64,000 nt of DNA from NCBI GenBank assembly GCA_001644045.1, contig LUUF01000087.1:19062-83061 (forward strand). The letters run 5' to 3'. Each line of letters starts with the position of its first letter. The first letter of the stretch is position 1. The position numbers and the translations under genes were made by a program. Positions 17,670-26,327 of this stretch are shown here, piece after piece. Below the pieces are notes generated by a model. That model did no database searches and was not told the DNA's origin. It was given only the letters and a program-made list of their open reading frames with translations. This stretch comes from Methylomonas methanica (GTDB lineage Bacteria; Pseudomonadota; Gammaproteobacteria; Methylococcales; Methylomonadaceae).

Positions 17670-18152
17670 TCAGCCTTGAGCATTCAAGCTACGCATCACT
17701 TGATGCCAGCCGGCTTCAGCGTTGGCGCCGACTCGTGCGAATACTGTTTGCAGCTGCTGCATTTGGGTACCGGTCAGTTGTGCTTCCAATTCCGCGCCGT
17801 CCGCCGTCAGGCTGAGTTCGCGCACCCGTTTATCGTGCATGGCCGTGTCTATCATGACCAGCTGCATGTCCATTAACTGCCGCAACGGCGCGTTCAAGGC
17901 TTGTTTGCTGACGCTGAGCATGCCCAGCAATGCGTTCACGGAAATCCGCGGATTGCGGCCGACGAAATACAAGATCCGGTGATGCACCCGCCCCAGTCCG
18001 CGCTCGGCCAGGATGCGGTCGGGCTGTACGGTAAAGGCGCGATAGCCGAAGTAAAACTGTTCGATAGCCAGGCGCAACGCGGCTTCGCGCATGTCCGGCG
18101 TCAATGTTTCATCAAGTGGGGGATTATCGATAGCGGATATTTGGTCAACCAT
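17670..18152 (-). CDS. MarR-family transcriptional regulator
   Basis: 160 residues with a winged-helix pattern: LGRVHHRILYFVGRNPRISVNALLGMLSVSKQALNAPLRQLMDMQLV gives the recognition helix region, followed by the wing DTAMHDKRVRELSLTADG. MarR dimers bind short palindromes and release on ligand or oxidation. The start codon lies inside a palindrome GTCAA-N5-TTGAC, and a second copy sits 48 bp away before the divergent aminotransferase gene. A TATAAT ends only six bases before this ATG, with no ribosome site, so the transcript may be leaderless. The stop is eight bases before the sigma-factor start. Confidence 0.9.
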   Translation of the reverse strand: MVDQISAIDNPPLDETLTPDMREAALRLAIEQFYFGYRAFTVQPDRILAERGLGRVHHRILYFVGRNPRISVNALLGMLSVSKQALNAPLRQLMDMQLVMIDTAMHDKRVRELSLTADGAELEAQLTGTQMQQLQTVFARVGANAEAGWHQVMRSLNAQG

Positions 18153-18158
18153 ATTGAC
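18144..18158. promoter_or_regulatory. operator-like palindrome overlapping the marR start
   Basis: GTCAA-CCATA-TTGAC, a perfect 5-bp inverted repeat with a 5-base centre. It covers the marR start codon and abuts the minus-strand TATAAT at 18159-18164. The same half-sites with the same centre length recur at 18192-18206. Position and duplication fit autorepression by the MarR protein; that is inference. Confidence 0.6.
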
Positions 18159-18191
18159 ATTATAGGCAGGTAGCCGTTAGCATGGCTATAG

Positions 18192-18206
18192 GTCAACTTT
18201 ATTGAC
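18192..18206. promoter_or_regulatory. operator-like palindrome before the aminotransferase gene
   Basis: GTCAA-CTTTA-TTGAC, identical half-sites to 18144-18158, centred 48 bp away and 18 bases before the aminotransferase ATG. A bound repressor here would block the divergent gene, so both transcription units may answer to the same MarR signal. Confidence 0.6.
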
Positions 18207-18223
18207 ATTTATCAACGCCCGCC

Positions 18224-19384
18224 ATGAACTCATTATCGCCGCTACGCCCTATCCGTTTTTCCGCTCGTACCCAAGACCTGCATCCCTCGCCGATCCGCGA
18301 AATTCTAGCCGTCGTCGACCGACCCGGCATGATTTCCTTTGCCGGCGGCTTACCGTCGTTGGACAGTTTTCCGCAATTCAACCTGGAGGCCATGCCGCAA
18401 CACATGCTGCAATACGGTGCCAGCGAAGGCGAAGCGGAACTGCGCCTGCGGATTGCCGAAGACATGCAAAGCTTGGGGCTGCAATGTTCAGCCGAACAAG
18501 TGTTGATCCTGTCAGGATCGCAGCAAGGCATCGATTTGGTCGCCAAATTGTTCATCGATCCCGGCACGCCGGTGGCGGTGGAGGCGCCGACTTATCTGGC
18601 GGCCCTGCAGGTGTTTCGTTTTTTCGGTGCCCGCTTTGTCGCTTACGATGCCGGGGCGCCCGATCTAGATACCTGGCGGCGGGAAAAGCCGGCGTTTGCT
18701 TATGCGATACCCACGTTTCAGAACCCCAGCGGCCGCTGCCTGGATGCATCGGAACGCACCGTCTTGGCCGCCGCTTGCGATGCGGCGAATATTCCTTTGT
18801 TTGAGGACGACCCCTACCGTGATCTGATATACGACGACTGCGAGCGCACGCCGGTGTGCGCCGGTTTGCAACACGCGCCTTGGATTTATCAAGGCTCGTT
18901 TTCGAAAAGTTTGGCGCCGGGTTTGCGCCTGGGCTATCTGGTGGCTTCGCCGGAATTAATGCCTTTTTTGACCCGGTTGAAGCAGGCGGCCGATTTGCAC
19001 AGCAACCGTGTCAGCCAGTGGCTGGTATTGCAACAATTGAACGATCCTGATCGCAGTCAGCAGTTAGTGGAACTGGCCGGACATTATCGCCAGCGCCGCG
19101 ATGTATTTGAAGCGGCGCTAAGCCGGCATTTTTCGGATCTAGCCAGTTGGCAAATCCCGCCCGGCGGCTTGTTTTTTTGGCTGACGCTGAACAGTCGCAT
19201 CGATACCCGCCAGCTATTGCCCAAGGCTATTGAAGCGGGCGTGGCGTTTATGCCTGGCGAACCCTTCCTGCCGATGGATGTGGAGGCTTGCGGCCAGCTG
19301 CGTCTGAACTTCAGTCACGCCGACGCAGCACAGGCCGAGCGTGGTCTGCGGATATTGGCTGAGTTGGTTCGGGAGTTTGTTTGA
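18224..19384 (+). CDS. PLP-dependent aminotransferase (class I/II, 2-aminoadipate type)
   Basis: 386 residues. Fold type I aminotransferase features: GGLPSLDSFP near the N-terminus, ILSGSQQGIDLVAKLFIDPG, EAPTYLAALQ, the substrate/PLP region PTFQNPSG, DDPYRDL (Asp196, Tyr198), and the PLP-lysine motif YQGSFSKSLAPGLRLGY with Lys228. It resembles the catalytic half of MocR proteins and 2-aminoadipate/aromatic aminotransferases; the amino-acid substrate is not predictable. It is divergent from marR and shares a 71-base control region with two palindromes, so it is the likely second target of that regulator. Confidence 0.92.
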   Translation: MNSLSPLRPIRFSARTQDLHPSPIREILAVVDRPGMISFAGGLPSLDSFPQFNLEAMPQHMLQYGASEGEAELRLRIAEDMQSLGLQCSAEQVLILSGSQQGIDLVAKLFIDPGTPVAVEAPTYLAALQVFRFFGARFVAYDAGAPDLDTWRREKPAFAYAIPTFQNPSGRCLDASERTVLAAACDAANIPLFEDDPYRDLIYDDCERTPVCAGLQHAPWIYQGSFSKSLAPGLRLGYLVASPELMPFLTRLKQAADLHSNRVSQWLVLQQLNDPDRSQQLVELAGHYRQRRDVFEAALSRHFSDLASWQIPPGGLFFWLTLNSRIDTRQLLPKAIEAGVAFMPGEPFLPMDVEACGQLRLNFSHADAAQAERGLRILAELVREFV

Positions 19385-19403
19385 TATAGCTTCCGCCCAG
19401 CTG

Positions 19404-19432
19404 TTGACAAAGTCCATAAATAGACTTATTTT
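19404..19432 (+). promoter_or_regulatory. putative sigma70 promoter of the toxin-antitoxin operon
   Basis: TTGACA at 19404-19409, 17 bases, TATTTT at 19427-19432, followed 36 bases later by the antitoxin ATG with GGAGG upstream. The -10 is only a partial match. Nearby AT-rich half-repeats (TAGACTTA, TTTAGATAAG) could be an autoregulatory operator. Confidence 0.45.
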
Positions 19433-19467
19433 AAGGTAAAGTTTAGATAAGTTGTTTTGGAGGGCTT

Positions 19468-19872
19468 ATGTTGTCAACAGCTCATGCGCAATTACCCGCC
19501 GACAGCGCAATGGTGGCCGGCGCCGCGTTACGTACTTTTTTTAATATCGCCGATGCCTGGCGTTTGAACGTCGAGCAGGCCATGGTGCTGTTGGGATTGG
19601 ATTCGCGCAGCACCTATTTCAAATGGAAGAAAAATCCGGAAACGGCCAGTCTTAACGCGGATAAATTGGAAAGACTGTCATATATCTTCGGTATTTATAA
19701 GGCCTTGCAGATTCTTCTACCCAAGCCGGAAGCGGCGGACGGCTGGTTGCATCAACCCAATCAGGCCGCGCTGTTTTCCGGGCAAACCGCGTTGCAACGC
19801 ATGTTATCCGGGCGGGTGGCGGATTTATATGTGGTGCGCCAATATCTGGACGCGCAGTGCGGTTGGGCCTAA
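19468..19872 (+). CDS. antitoxin of Xre/MbcA/ParS type (DUF2384)
   Basis: 134 residues. The N-terminal part (FFNIADAWRLNVEQAMVLLGLDSRSTYFKWKKNPE) is the Xre-like helix-turn-helix region, and the C-terminal part (LERLSYIFGIYKALQILLP, then LFSGQTALQRMLSGRVADLYVVRQYLDA) is the MbcA/ParS toxin-binding domain with its GxxALxxML core. It has a GGAGG ribosome site. The stop overlaps the toxin start (TAATG). In characterised pairs this protein blocks the RES toxin active site and represses its own promoter. Confidence 0.92.
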   Translation: MLSTAHAQLPADSAMVAGAALRTFFNIADAWRLNVEQAMVLLGLDSRSTYFKWKKNPETASLNADKLERLSYIFGIYKALQILLPKPEAADGWLHQPNQAALFSGQTALQRMLSGRVADLYVVRQYLDAQCGWA

Positions 19873-20570
19873 TGACGGTGCTCAAGACCAGTCGAATAGA
19901 CTGGCGGCCGTGTTGGCGGCTGATTCCCAGCCGGTTTCCTCCCACCGGCTTGTTCGACAGAGTGGCAGACCCGGCTGACCTGGATGTGGTGTTTGCCATC
20001 GAAGCGCTGACTAACGACCGTTTGCGCGACGAAGCCGGCGAAATTAGTTTGGTCGCGGCGGCGGACCGTATTTCCGGACCAGGTACTACGCCGATCATGG
20101 CGGCGTTCACGCACCTGAATCCGGAGGGTAGCCGGTTTTGCGACGGCAGTTACGGCGTGTATTACGCTGCCAAAGACATCGATACCGCGATAGCCGAGAC
20201 CTGCTTTCATCGCAAACGGTTTATGGCCGCGACTCAACAAGCACCGCTTGAAATTGACATGCGCAGTTATGCCTCCGATTTGAATGCCGATTTGCACGAT
20301 ATTCGCGATCTGCAAGCTGAAATGCCTGATATTTACGATGCCGACACCGGCAATTACGCCGCCGCGCAGGCCTTGGCCCGGCAGTTGCGCGCGGACGGTG
20401 CGGACGGTATCGTCTATTCCAGCGTGCGGGCGGCGGGCGGCGAATGTGTGGCGGTCTTTAAACCACGCTTGCTGGCGCCGGTCAAGCAAGGCGCGCATTA
20501 TTGTTACGTGTGGGACGGCCGGCAAATCAGCGCGGTTTATAAAAAAGAACTTTACCATCCCGGTATTTAA
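19872..20570 (+). CDS. RES-domain toxin (NAD+-degrading family)
   Basis: 232 residues from the ATG at 19872, which overlaps the antitoxin stop; a GTG at 19857 in the same frame is possible but less likely. RES signatures include WRLIPSRFPPTGLFDRVADP, the conserved GSRFCDGSYGVYYAAKDIDTAIAETCFHR (the R, Y and E of this block correspond to the proposed NAD-binding site), and ADGIVYSSVRAAGGECVAVF. Studied members kill or stall cells by degrading NAD+ or modifying housekeeping enzymes. Length and gene order match a complete two-gene system. No truncation is visible. Confidence 0.9.
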   Translation: MTVLKTSRIDWRPCWRLIPSRFPPTGLFDRVADPADLDVVFAIEALTNDRLRDEAGEISLVAAADRISGPGTTPIMAAFTHLNPEGSRFCDGSYGVYYAAKDIDTAIAETCFHRKRFMAATQQAPLEIDMRSYASDLNADLHDIRDLQAEMPDIYDADTGNYAAAQALARQLRADGADGIVYSSVRAAGGECVAVFKPRLLAPVKQGAHYCYVWDGRQISAVYKKELYHPGI

Positions 20571-20579
20571 CGGATAGCC

Positions 20580-21056
20580 ATGCTCGATTTGCCAGTACCC
20601 AGCCGAGAAAACGATTTTTACGAAACCCATATCCAATTGTTGTTGCACAGCTATCGCAGGTTACTGGGCAAACCCTTGCTGGAAAGGTCCGCAAGCTTGT
20701 CGCTGGGCCGGCAAGTTTATCAGGCCAATTTCGCGTTGCTGTCGCATAACAGCGCTGCCGATCCCTTATTCAATTACGCCAACCAAACCGCGCAGAATTT
20801 ATTCGAGCTGCCTTGGCCGGAATTTATCGGCATGCCGTCGCGTTTCTCGGCGGAACCGGTGAACCGCGAAGAGCGCGAACGCTTGCTGCATCAAGTCGCC
20901 AGCCAGGGCTATATCGACAATTATGCCGGCGTGCGTATCGCCAAATCCGGCAAGCGTTTTTTGATCGAGCGGGCGGTGGTGTGGAATGTCTACGATAGCG
21001 TGCAACGATATGTCGGCCAGGCGGCTTGTTTTAGCGACTGGCGCTTGTTACCCTGA
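20580..21056 (+). CDS. MEKHLA-domain (PAS-like) protein
   Basis: 158 residues fitting the stand-alone bacterial MEKHLA family: HIQLLLHSYRRLLGKPLL, then DPLFNYANQTAQNLFELPWPEFIGMPSRFSAEP and RIAKSGKRFLIERAVVWNVYD. The core has the order of a PAS domain (FNYANQTAQNLF is the PAS N-terminal pattern), so small-molecule or redox sensing is possible but unproven. It begins nine bases after the toxin stop and might be co-transcribed with it, which may be accidental. Confidence 0.8.
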   Translation: MLDLPVPSRENDFYETHIQLLLHSYRRLLGKPLLERSASLSLGRQVYQANFALLSHNSAADPLFNYANQTAQNLFELPWPEFIGMPSRFSAEPVNREERERLLHQVASQGYIDNYAGVRIAKSGKRFLIERAVVWNVYDSVQRYVGQAACFSDWRLLP

Positions 21057-21096
21057 GCCCATCCGTTTCCATCAACTCACTGTCTGCGAGAAATTT

Positions 21097-21573
21097 ATGC
21101 TGAAAATATCCTTAAAACGCGGCGGCCGCCTCTGCTGCGGATTGTTGCTAATGCTGGCTGGCGCGGCGCAGGCCGATGAAGTGGGCTGTGTAACCACGGC
21201 CTGGAAGCTGATCGGCGCCAATCACAAGGTCTGCGTCGATGTGTTCGAAGACCCGAAAATTCCGAATGTGATTTGCCATATCAGCCAGGCCAGAACCGGC
21301 GGTATTTCCGGCGGCTTGGGGCTGGCCGAAGATCCGTCGCAGTTCTCGCTAGCCTGTCGGCAAATCGGTCCGATCAATTTGCCGGCCAAACTGGCCGAGG
21401 AAGAAACCGTGTTTTCGGAAAGTACCTCGCTGCTGTTCAAATCCACCAACATTACCCGTTTGTGGGATGCCAAGCACAACACGCTGGTTTATCTGGCGAT
21501 CAGCCGCAAAGTAATCGAAGGTGCGCCGGCCAATAGCGTGTCCACCGTGCCGGTTATGCCGTGGGGTAGATAA
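21097..21573 (+). CDS. creA: CreA family periplasmic protein
   Basis: 158 residues from the ATG at 21097, followed by a signal peptide (hydrophobic stretch LCCGLLLMLAGAAQA, cleavage before DEVGC). The mature part carries the CreA signatures VGCVTTAWKLIGANHKVCVDVFEDPKIP, then CHISQARTGGISGGLGLAEDPSQFSLACRQ and GPINLPAKL. CreA is a conserved exported protein of unknown function. It is preceded by the MEKHLA gene and converges on the hybrid kinase gene, with ten bases between stops. Confidence 0.92.
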   Translation: MLKISLKRGGRLCCGLLLMLAGAAQADEVGCVTTAWKLIGANHKVCVDVFEDPKIPNVICHISQARTGGISGGLGLAEDPSQFSLACRQIGPINLPAKLAEEETVFSESTSLLFKSTNITRLWDAKHNTLVYLAISRKVIEGAPANSVSTVPVMPWGR

Positions 21574-21583
21574 GGCGTCGGGA

Positions 21584-23518
21584 TCAACTCGATCCGGCGT
21601 TCAAAGGACTATCGGCACGGGGTTTAATCCATTTCAATAAGGCCTCGTAAAGCGTAGCCGGCAGAATCGGTTTACCGATGAAGTCGTTCATGCCGGCGGT
21701 CAGACAGTGTTGATGATCGCCGTTCATCACGTTGGCGGTCATCGCGATCACCGGTATATTCTGGCAAGCCGGGATTTGCCGCAGCAGGCGGGTGGCTTGG
21801 TAGCCGTCCATCACCGGCATTTGCACATCCATCAGCACACAGTCGTATTCGTGGCGGCGCAGTTTGTCCAAGGCTAGCTCGCCGTTTTCGGCAATATCCA
21901 CCTGTAATTGCGCTTGCTCCAGTAACTCGATAGCGACGATGCGATTGATTTCGTTGTCTTCCACCAGCAATACCCGTCCGCCATGCAACCGCGCCAGTTT
22001 GCCGATGTCTACGCTGGCCCGGTGCCGGCGAATTTGAAAGTTACGGATGGTGTTCAGATCGGTGACGCCCAGCAGAACGTTAAAGGTAAAGGTGGAGCCG
22101 ATGCCGGGCCGGCTGCTGACTTCTATGTTCCCGCCCATTTGCTCTATCAATTGTTTGGAGATGATCAAACCCAGGCCGGTGCCGCCGTAGTTGCGGGTCA
22201 CGCTGCTGTCGCCCTGGCTGAAGGCCTGGAACAGCTTGGTTTGTTGTTCGGCGGTGATGCCGATGCCGGTATCGCTGATTGCGAATTGCAGACGCACCGA
22301 ATGTTGGTCGCGGCTGAGTTCGCCGAGGCTGACTTTGATCTCGCCGTGTTCGGTAAACTTGATGGCGTTGCCGATCAGGTTGATCAAAACCTGCCGTAGC
22401 CGTTGCGGGTCGCCTATTACCGCATGATACTCCGGCCCGGCCGGCGGCCTGATTAGTTGAATGCCTTTATTGGCGCTGAGTTGCAACATAGTGGAGAACA
22501 CGTGTTCCAGCATCTCTTCCAGCAGGAAGGGGATGGTCTCCATCTGCATCTTGCCGGCTTCCATTTTGGAAAAATCCAGAATGTCGCCTATCAATGTCAT
22601 CAAGGAATGAGCGGACGATTCCACCCGTTTCAGGTATTCGCGCTGTTTAAAACTAAGTTCGCTGTTCAGGCACAGCTCTACCAAGCCGACTATCGCGTTC
22701 ATCGGGGTACGGATTTCATGGCTCATATTGGCCAGGAACTGGCTCTTGGCCTGATTGGCCGATTCCGCGTCTTGCTTGGCCAGCTCAAGCTCCTGGGTGC
22801 GGCTTTGCACTTGGCTTTCCAGTTCCGTTTCATGGGCCTGGATTTGCGCCAGCATATTGTTAAAGGCTTCGGCCAAATCGCTGATTTCGTCGTTGCCGGC
22901 ATAATCGGAGCGCCGGCTGTAATCGTGGTCTTTTTCGATTTGCCGCGCGGTGTTGGCCAATTTCAGCAAGGGACCCAAAAACGAACGCTGTAAACGCTGC
23001 ACATACAACGCCACCACGCTCAGCGCAATCAAGATGATGCCGGTGTTGATCAGCGTATTCAGCAGCAGCGAGTGATAGGAACGTTTCAGATCGGCAATCA
23101 GCGTGATATGGCCGACGATTCGGTGATCTTTATGCACAATCGGCAGAGTGATCTGCCGGGTTTTCGATAGCCAGGTCGGCCACCAAGCATGCCAGTTGGT
23201 GACTGGTTTTTCATAGCGGACCAGCGTGACGCCGCTGGGGGTTTGGATTTGGCCGGCGATAATGTCCGGATCGTGGGCCAGCGCATCCAGTACTTCCTGG
23301 GCGGTTTGATTGTCGTCGAACAACAAGGCGAAGCTACTGTTTTGGCCGATCATGTTGGCGGTCAAGGTCAGTTTCTGGCCGATGCTCTGTTGCAAGGCGG
23401 AATACTCGCGAATCGACAGCGATACTGTTGCCACCACCAGGCTTAAAATCACCATCAGTCGTAGGATCTTAGCCAGCTTGCGGCTGATGGAAATGCGAGG
23501 ATCCGTTGACGCTATCAT
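21584..23518 (-). CDS. hybrid sensor histidine kinase with CHASE8-like sensor, HAMP and receiver domain
   Basis: 644 residues. TM1 is near residues 19-36 and TM2 near 154-173, enclosing a roughly 115-residue periplasmic sensor of the kind that begins with [18 protein letters not shown] (CHASE8-like). A HAMP and coiled coil follow, then HisKA with [18 protein letters not shown] (His267), HATPase with N, G1 and G2 boxes ([21 protein letters not shown]), and a C-terminal receiver with Asp564 in [12 protein letters not shown]. No HPt domain is present, so a separate phosphotransfer protein or regulator is needed. The ATG overlaps the yfiR-like stop by four bases; it is the last gene of a TonB-receptor/YfiR/kinase operon. 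Confidence 0.93.
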   Translation of the reverse strand: MIASTDPRISISRKLAKILRLMVILSLVVATVSLSIREYSALQQSIGQKLTLTANMIGQNSSFALLFDDNQTAQEVLDALAHDPDIIAGQIQTPSGVTLVRYEKPVTNWHAWWPTWLSKTRQITLPIVHKDHRIVGHITLIADLKRSYHSLLLNTLINTGIILIALSVVALYVQRLQRSFLGPLLKLANTARQIEKDHDYSRRSDYAGNDEISDLAEAFNNMLAQIQAHETELESQVQSRTQELELAKQDAESANQAKSQFLANMSHEIRTPMNAIVGLVELCLNSELSFKQREYLKRVESSAHSLMTLIGDILDFSKMEAGKMQMETIPFLLEEMLEHVFSTMLQLSANKGIQLIRPPAGPEYHAVIGDPQRLRQVLINLIGNAIKFTEHGEIKVSLGELSRDQHSVRLQFAISDTGIGITAEQQTKLFQAFSQGDSSVTRNYGGTGLGLIISKQLIEQMGGNIEVSSRPGIGSTFTFNVLLGVTDLNTIRNFQIRRHRASVDIGKLARLHGGRVLLVEDNEINRIVAIELLEQAQLQVDIAENGELALDKLRRHEYDCVLMDVQMPVMDGYQATRLLRQIPACQNIPVIAMTANVMNGDHQHCLTAGMNDFIGKPILPATLYEALLKWIKPRADSPLNAGSS

Positions 23519-24024
23519 TCTATTATTTCGGCCATCCGCAGTAATTTCGAACTCAGCTTCAGATCGGCTGATTTCACCACTGCTAAATTTACCACCAGTT
23601 TTAGCCTGTTGTCGCGCAGCGTAAATTGCACCATACCCCCGTGGTTAGCGAAATTTTCCACATCGCCGACCAACAGCACGTGATGGTGTCTGGCTTGCTC
23701 GGCCAATACCGGCGTTAACCCGGCTAAGTCGCTTAAAAATAAAATACTGCATTGGGCAATGTCGGGGGCGTCGTCCAGATTGACATGCACGGCATTGCCG
23801 TTGATTTTCTGACCTTCCAAAACCGGCAAATAGGCGCGCAATACGCTATGACCTTGCAAACAAATAGTGACCGGCGCGGTGCTGGGCCATTGCGCCAGCT
23901 CCGCGAAATGAAATAGATAGGCGGTCTTCAATTGAAACTCGCGGCTTTGGCTACTTTCCTCCGCGCGCGCTGATCCGGCGAACCAAACGCAGATGCTGAG
24001 TAGCAAAAGTGTGAGCAGACGCAT
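23515..24024 (-). CDS. YfiR-family periplasmic protein (DUF4154)
   Basis: 169 residues from the ATG at 24024, which begins a good signal peptide ([21 protein letters not shown]). Mature features match YfiR/DUF4154: [34 protein letters not shown] and the C-terminal [36 protein letters not shown]. In Pseudomonas, YfiR is a periplasmic repressor of the membrane diguanylate cyclase YfiN. Here its translational partner is a hybrid kinase with a periplasmic sensor, so it may act on that protein; this is inference. It starts 17 bases after the receptor gene stop. Confidence 0.9.
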   Translation of the reverse strand: MRLLTLLLLSICVWFAGSARAEESSQSREFQLKTAYLFHFAELAQWPSTAPVTICLQGHSVLRAYLPVLEGQKINGNAVHVNLDDAPDIAQCSILFLSDLAGLTPVLAEQARHHHVLLVGDVENFANHGGMVQFTLRDNRLKLVVNLAVVKSADLKLSSKLLRMAEIIE

Positions 24025-24041
24025 CGGCGCAATAAACCGTC

Positions 24042-26069
24042 TTAAAAGTGCCAGGATATTTGCGCCAGATAGCCGCGTTGAATCTGGCTGGCGACCGGAA
24101 TATACAAAACGTCGCTGAATTCCGGATGCTGATTGTCCAGCAGATTTTGCCCGCTTATCGATAACTCCAGATTTTTGTGCGGGTGCCAACCCAGGCGCAA
24201 GTCCAAGGAGATATAGGCCGGAATGCTGCGCCTGTCGATATACACTTCATCGACATAACGCGCCCAGGCATCCAGTTCGAGTTCGCTGGTCAGGTTGAAC
24301 AAGGAACGCAGGGACACATTGTGCTGCGGATTGAAATGTTCCTCCGTGAGCGGGTCGCGGAACCAGGGTTGGTTTTTATCGTAATTGACCGAAAAGTGGT
24401 TGGCGCTGTAAGACGCTTGCAGCCGCCAATCGTGGTTTACCCGGTAATTGACCGACAATTCCAGGCCGTAACTGTCCACCTGCCGGTAATTGGCCACGGT
24501 GGCCTGCTTGATATTGCCGAATATCGGGTTGTTATAGGTGACGCCGGTAAACTTGGTGCCCTGCATCCGGTCGTAAATGTTGTAAAACAACGCGCTATCG
24601 ACATCCAGATTATTGGAAATTTGCCAGCGCCAACCCAATTCGTAGGCCAATAGATTTTCGGTCAGCATCTCCGGATTGGCTTTGGCTTCGAAAAAACGGT
24701 TGCTATCGGGAATTTGCTTGAACAAACGGATGCTGTGTTGCGCCCGATTCGGCAACACCACGGCCCGCGACACTGCCGCCCATAGGCTATGTTGTTTATT
24801 GGGTGTCCATAGCAGCCGGGCGTTGGGTTCGGTTTCCCAGCCGGTGAAGGTAAAATGCTCCACCCGGTTGCCCAGCGTCAGTTTCACGTCGTCGCTTAAA
24901 TCGATTTGATCCTGTAAAAATATGCCGACATTGTTTTGGGTGAATTGATTCGGCTCGAAACCCAGGGTTAGCGTATTGTCGAAGCTGTCGTCGATGTTTT
25001 GGTAATTCACGCCCCACATCAGCTTATGGTTATCAATGGCTGGCAGGGTGTGTTGAAAATCCAGATCGTAATGCGAGCGGCTCATCCGATTCACCGCCAG
25101 TTGCCATTCGGTTTGGGTAAACGCCATATTCAGCCGCCAATCGTGGCCGCTGTCGGTGCGATGCGACCAGTTGCCCTGCAAACTGCCGGTCACGCCGTCC
25201 CTGCCGAAATCGTCGTTTTGCCATAACGGCGCGGTCGTCGAGGTTTTACCGATATAGTAGCCGCCCAGCCGGTAGCGGGAGACGTTGGCTTCCACCATCA
25301 GTTTGTCCTGGGCGCTGAGTTGGCTGTCCAGGCGAAAATTGGCGGTCTCGGTATCGCCGGTGTCGTGAGTGTCTTGCTTGCCGGCCAAATCGATGCTGGC
25401 GTCGCGCACCATCGTACTGATAGTGCCGCGCAGGAAAGTGGATTCCGACAATTTCTGGCCGTAACGAATCCCGCCGAAACCGCGTTCCTCGGTGCCGCCG
25501 CCGGCATTGAGCAAACCGCCCTGGGTATCGCGGGCCGAACGGGTAATGATGTTGATGGTGCCGTTCACGGCATTGGCACCCCACAAACTGCCGCTGGGGC
25601 CGCGCAACACTTCGATGCGCTCTATATCCGGCAACGACGGGTTTTGCTGGCCCCAATAGACGCCGCTGATTAATGGATCGTAGATGCTGCGGCCGTCTAT
25701 CATCACTTGCAGCTTGTTGGCGTACAAGTCATTAAAACCGCGCGCGCTCACCGCCCAATTCCAGGAGTTGATTTTAGCGACGTTCATGCCCGGCACCATG
25801 CGTAAAACTTCCGGCAAACTGGTAGCGCCGGAGCGGCGGATGTCTTCCGAGGTGATCACGAATGCGGCGGCCGGACTATCCTTGACCGTTTGTTCCTGCC
25901 GCGCCAGGCTGGACACTTCCAGTTCGGTGAGCTCCTCCCAACTCAAAGGCAGCAATTCGTTGGTCGCTTCGATGTCCGCCGGGTTTCCTTGAGCAAGCAC
26001 ATTCGTATGCACCAGGCAAAGCGGGCTGCATAAGTAGGCAAATTTACGCAGATAACGGTTAATTAGCAT
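24042..26069 (-). CDS. TonB-dependent outer-membrane receptor
   Basis: 675 residues with an N-terminal signal peptide ending near VLAQG. The plug domain is clear (DSPAAAFVITSEDIRRSGATSLPEVLRMVPGM, then RGFNDLYANKLQVMIDGRSIYDPL, and IERIEVLRGPSGSLWGANAVNGTINI), followed by a 22-strand-type barrel ending in LAQISWHF with the terminal aromatic residue used by the BAM complex. A TonB box cannot be assigned with certainty, although ELTELEVSSL resembles the N-terminal segment found in this receptor subgroup. Receptors next to yfiR and sensor-kinase genes are a recurring arrangement. The transported substrate is unknown. This is the first gene of the three-gene operon. Confidence 0.92.
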   Translation of the reverse strand: MLINRYLRKFAYLCSPLCLVHTNVLAQGNPADIEATNELLPLSWEELTELEVSSLARQEQTVKDSPAAAFVITSEDIRRSGATSLPEVLRMVPGMNVAKINSWNWAVSARGFNDLYANKLQVMIDGRSIYDPLISGVYWGQQNPSLPDIERIEVLRGPSGSLWGANAVNGTINIITRSARDTQGGLLNAGGGTEERGFGGIRYGQKLSESTFLRGTISTMVRDASIDLAGKQDTHDTGDTETANFRLDSQLSAQDKLMVEANVSRYRLGGYYIGKTSTTAPLWQNDDFGRDGVTGSLQGNWSHRTDSGHDWRLNMAFTQTEWQLAVNRMSRSHYDLDFQHTLPAIDNHKLMWGVNYQNIDDSFDNTLTLGFEPNQFTQNNVGIFLQDQIDLSDDVKLTLGNRVEHFTFTGWETEPNARLLWTPNKQHSLWAAVSRAVVLPNRAQHSIRLFKQIPDSNRFFEAKANPEMLTENLLAYELGWRWQISNNLDVDSALFYNIYDRMQGTKFTGVTYNNPIFGNIKQATVANYRQVDSYGLELSVNYRVNHDWRLQASYSANHFSVNYDKNQPWFRDPLTEEHFNPQHNVSLRSLFNLTSELELDAWARYVDEVYIDRRSIPAYISLDLRLGWHPHKNLELSISGQNLLDNQHPEFSDVLYIPVASQIQRGYLAQISWHF

Positions 26070-26216
26070 GACATTTAGGCTTGGAGAGGCAAGGTTGCCG
26101 CTATTATAAAAGCCTTAACCGTTAACTGGGCAAATCAGTTGATAAGGGCTCTTATGAAGTAGCTGTTTAGCACGGAGCGGAAAAACTCTCTTCTGTTGGA
26201 GCGGGTGCCGTAAAAG

Positions 26217-26291
26217 GCGGGTTGGGCTGAATGCAATGAAGCCCAACGGTTTGATTTTGTGGGGTTTCGCCTTGCTCAACCCAAGCTACGT
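26217..26291. repeat. dispersed palindromic repeat, second family, copy D
   Basis: GTTGGGCT at 26221-26228 pairs perfectly with AGCCCAAC at 26240-26247, and the element ends with CTCAACCCAAGCTAC, the complement-type arm also seen at the end of 14439-14516. The same inner phrase (TGAATG.AATGAA) occurs in both copies. It occupies the gap between the TonB receptor start and the aldo/keto reductase stop, which otherwise contains nothing recognised. Confidence 0.65.
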
Positions 26292-26327
26292 TTGGCTTTG
26301 CGCTGCCGGACTATGACCTGCTTGGTT

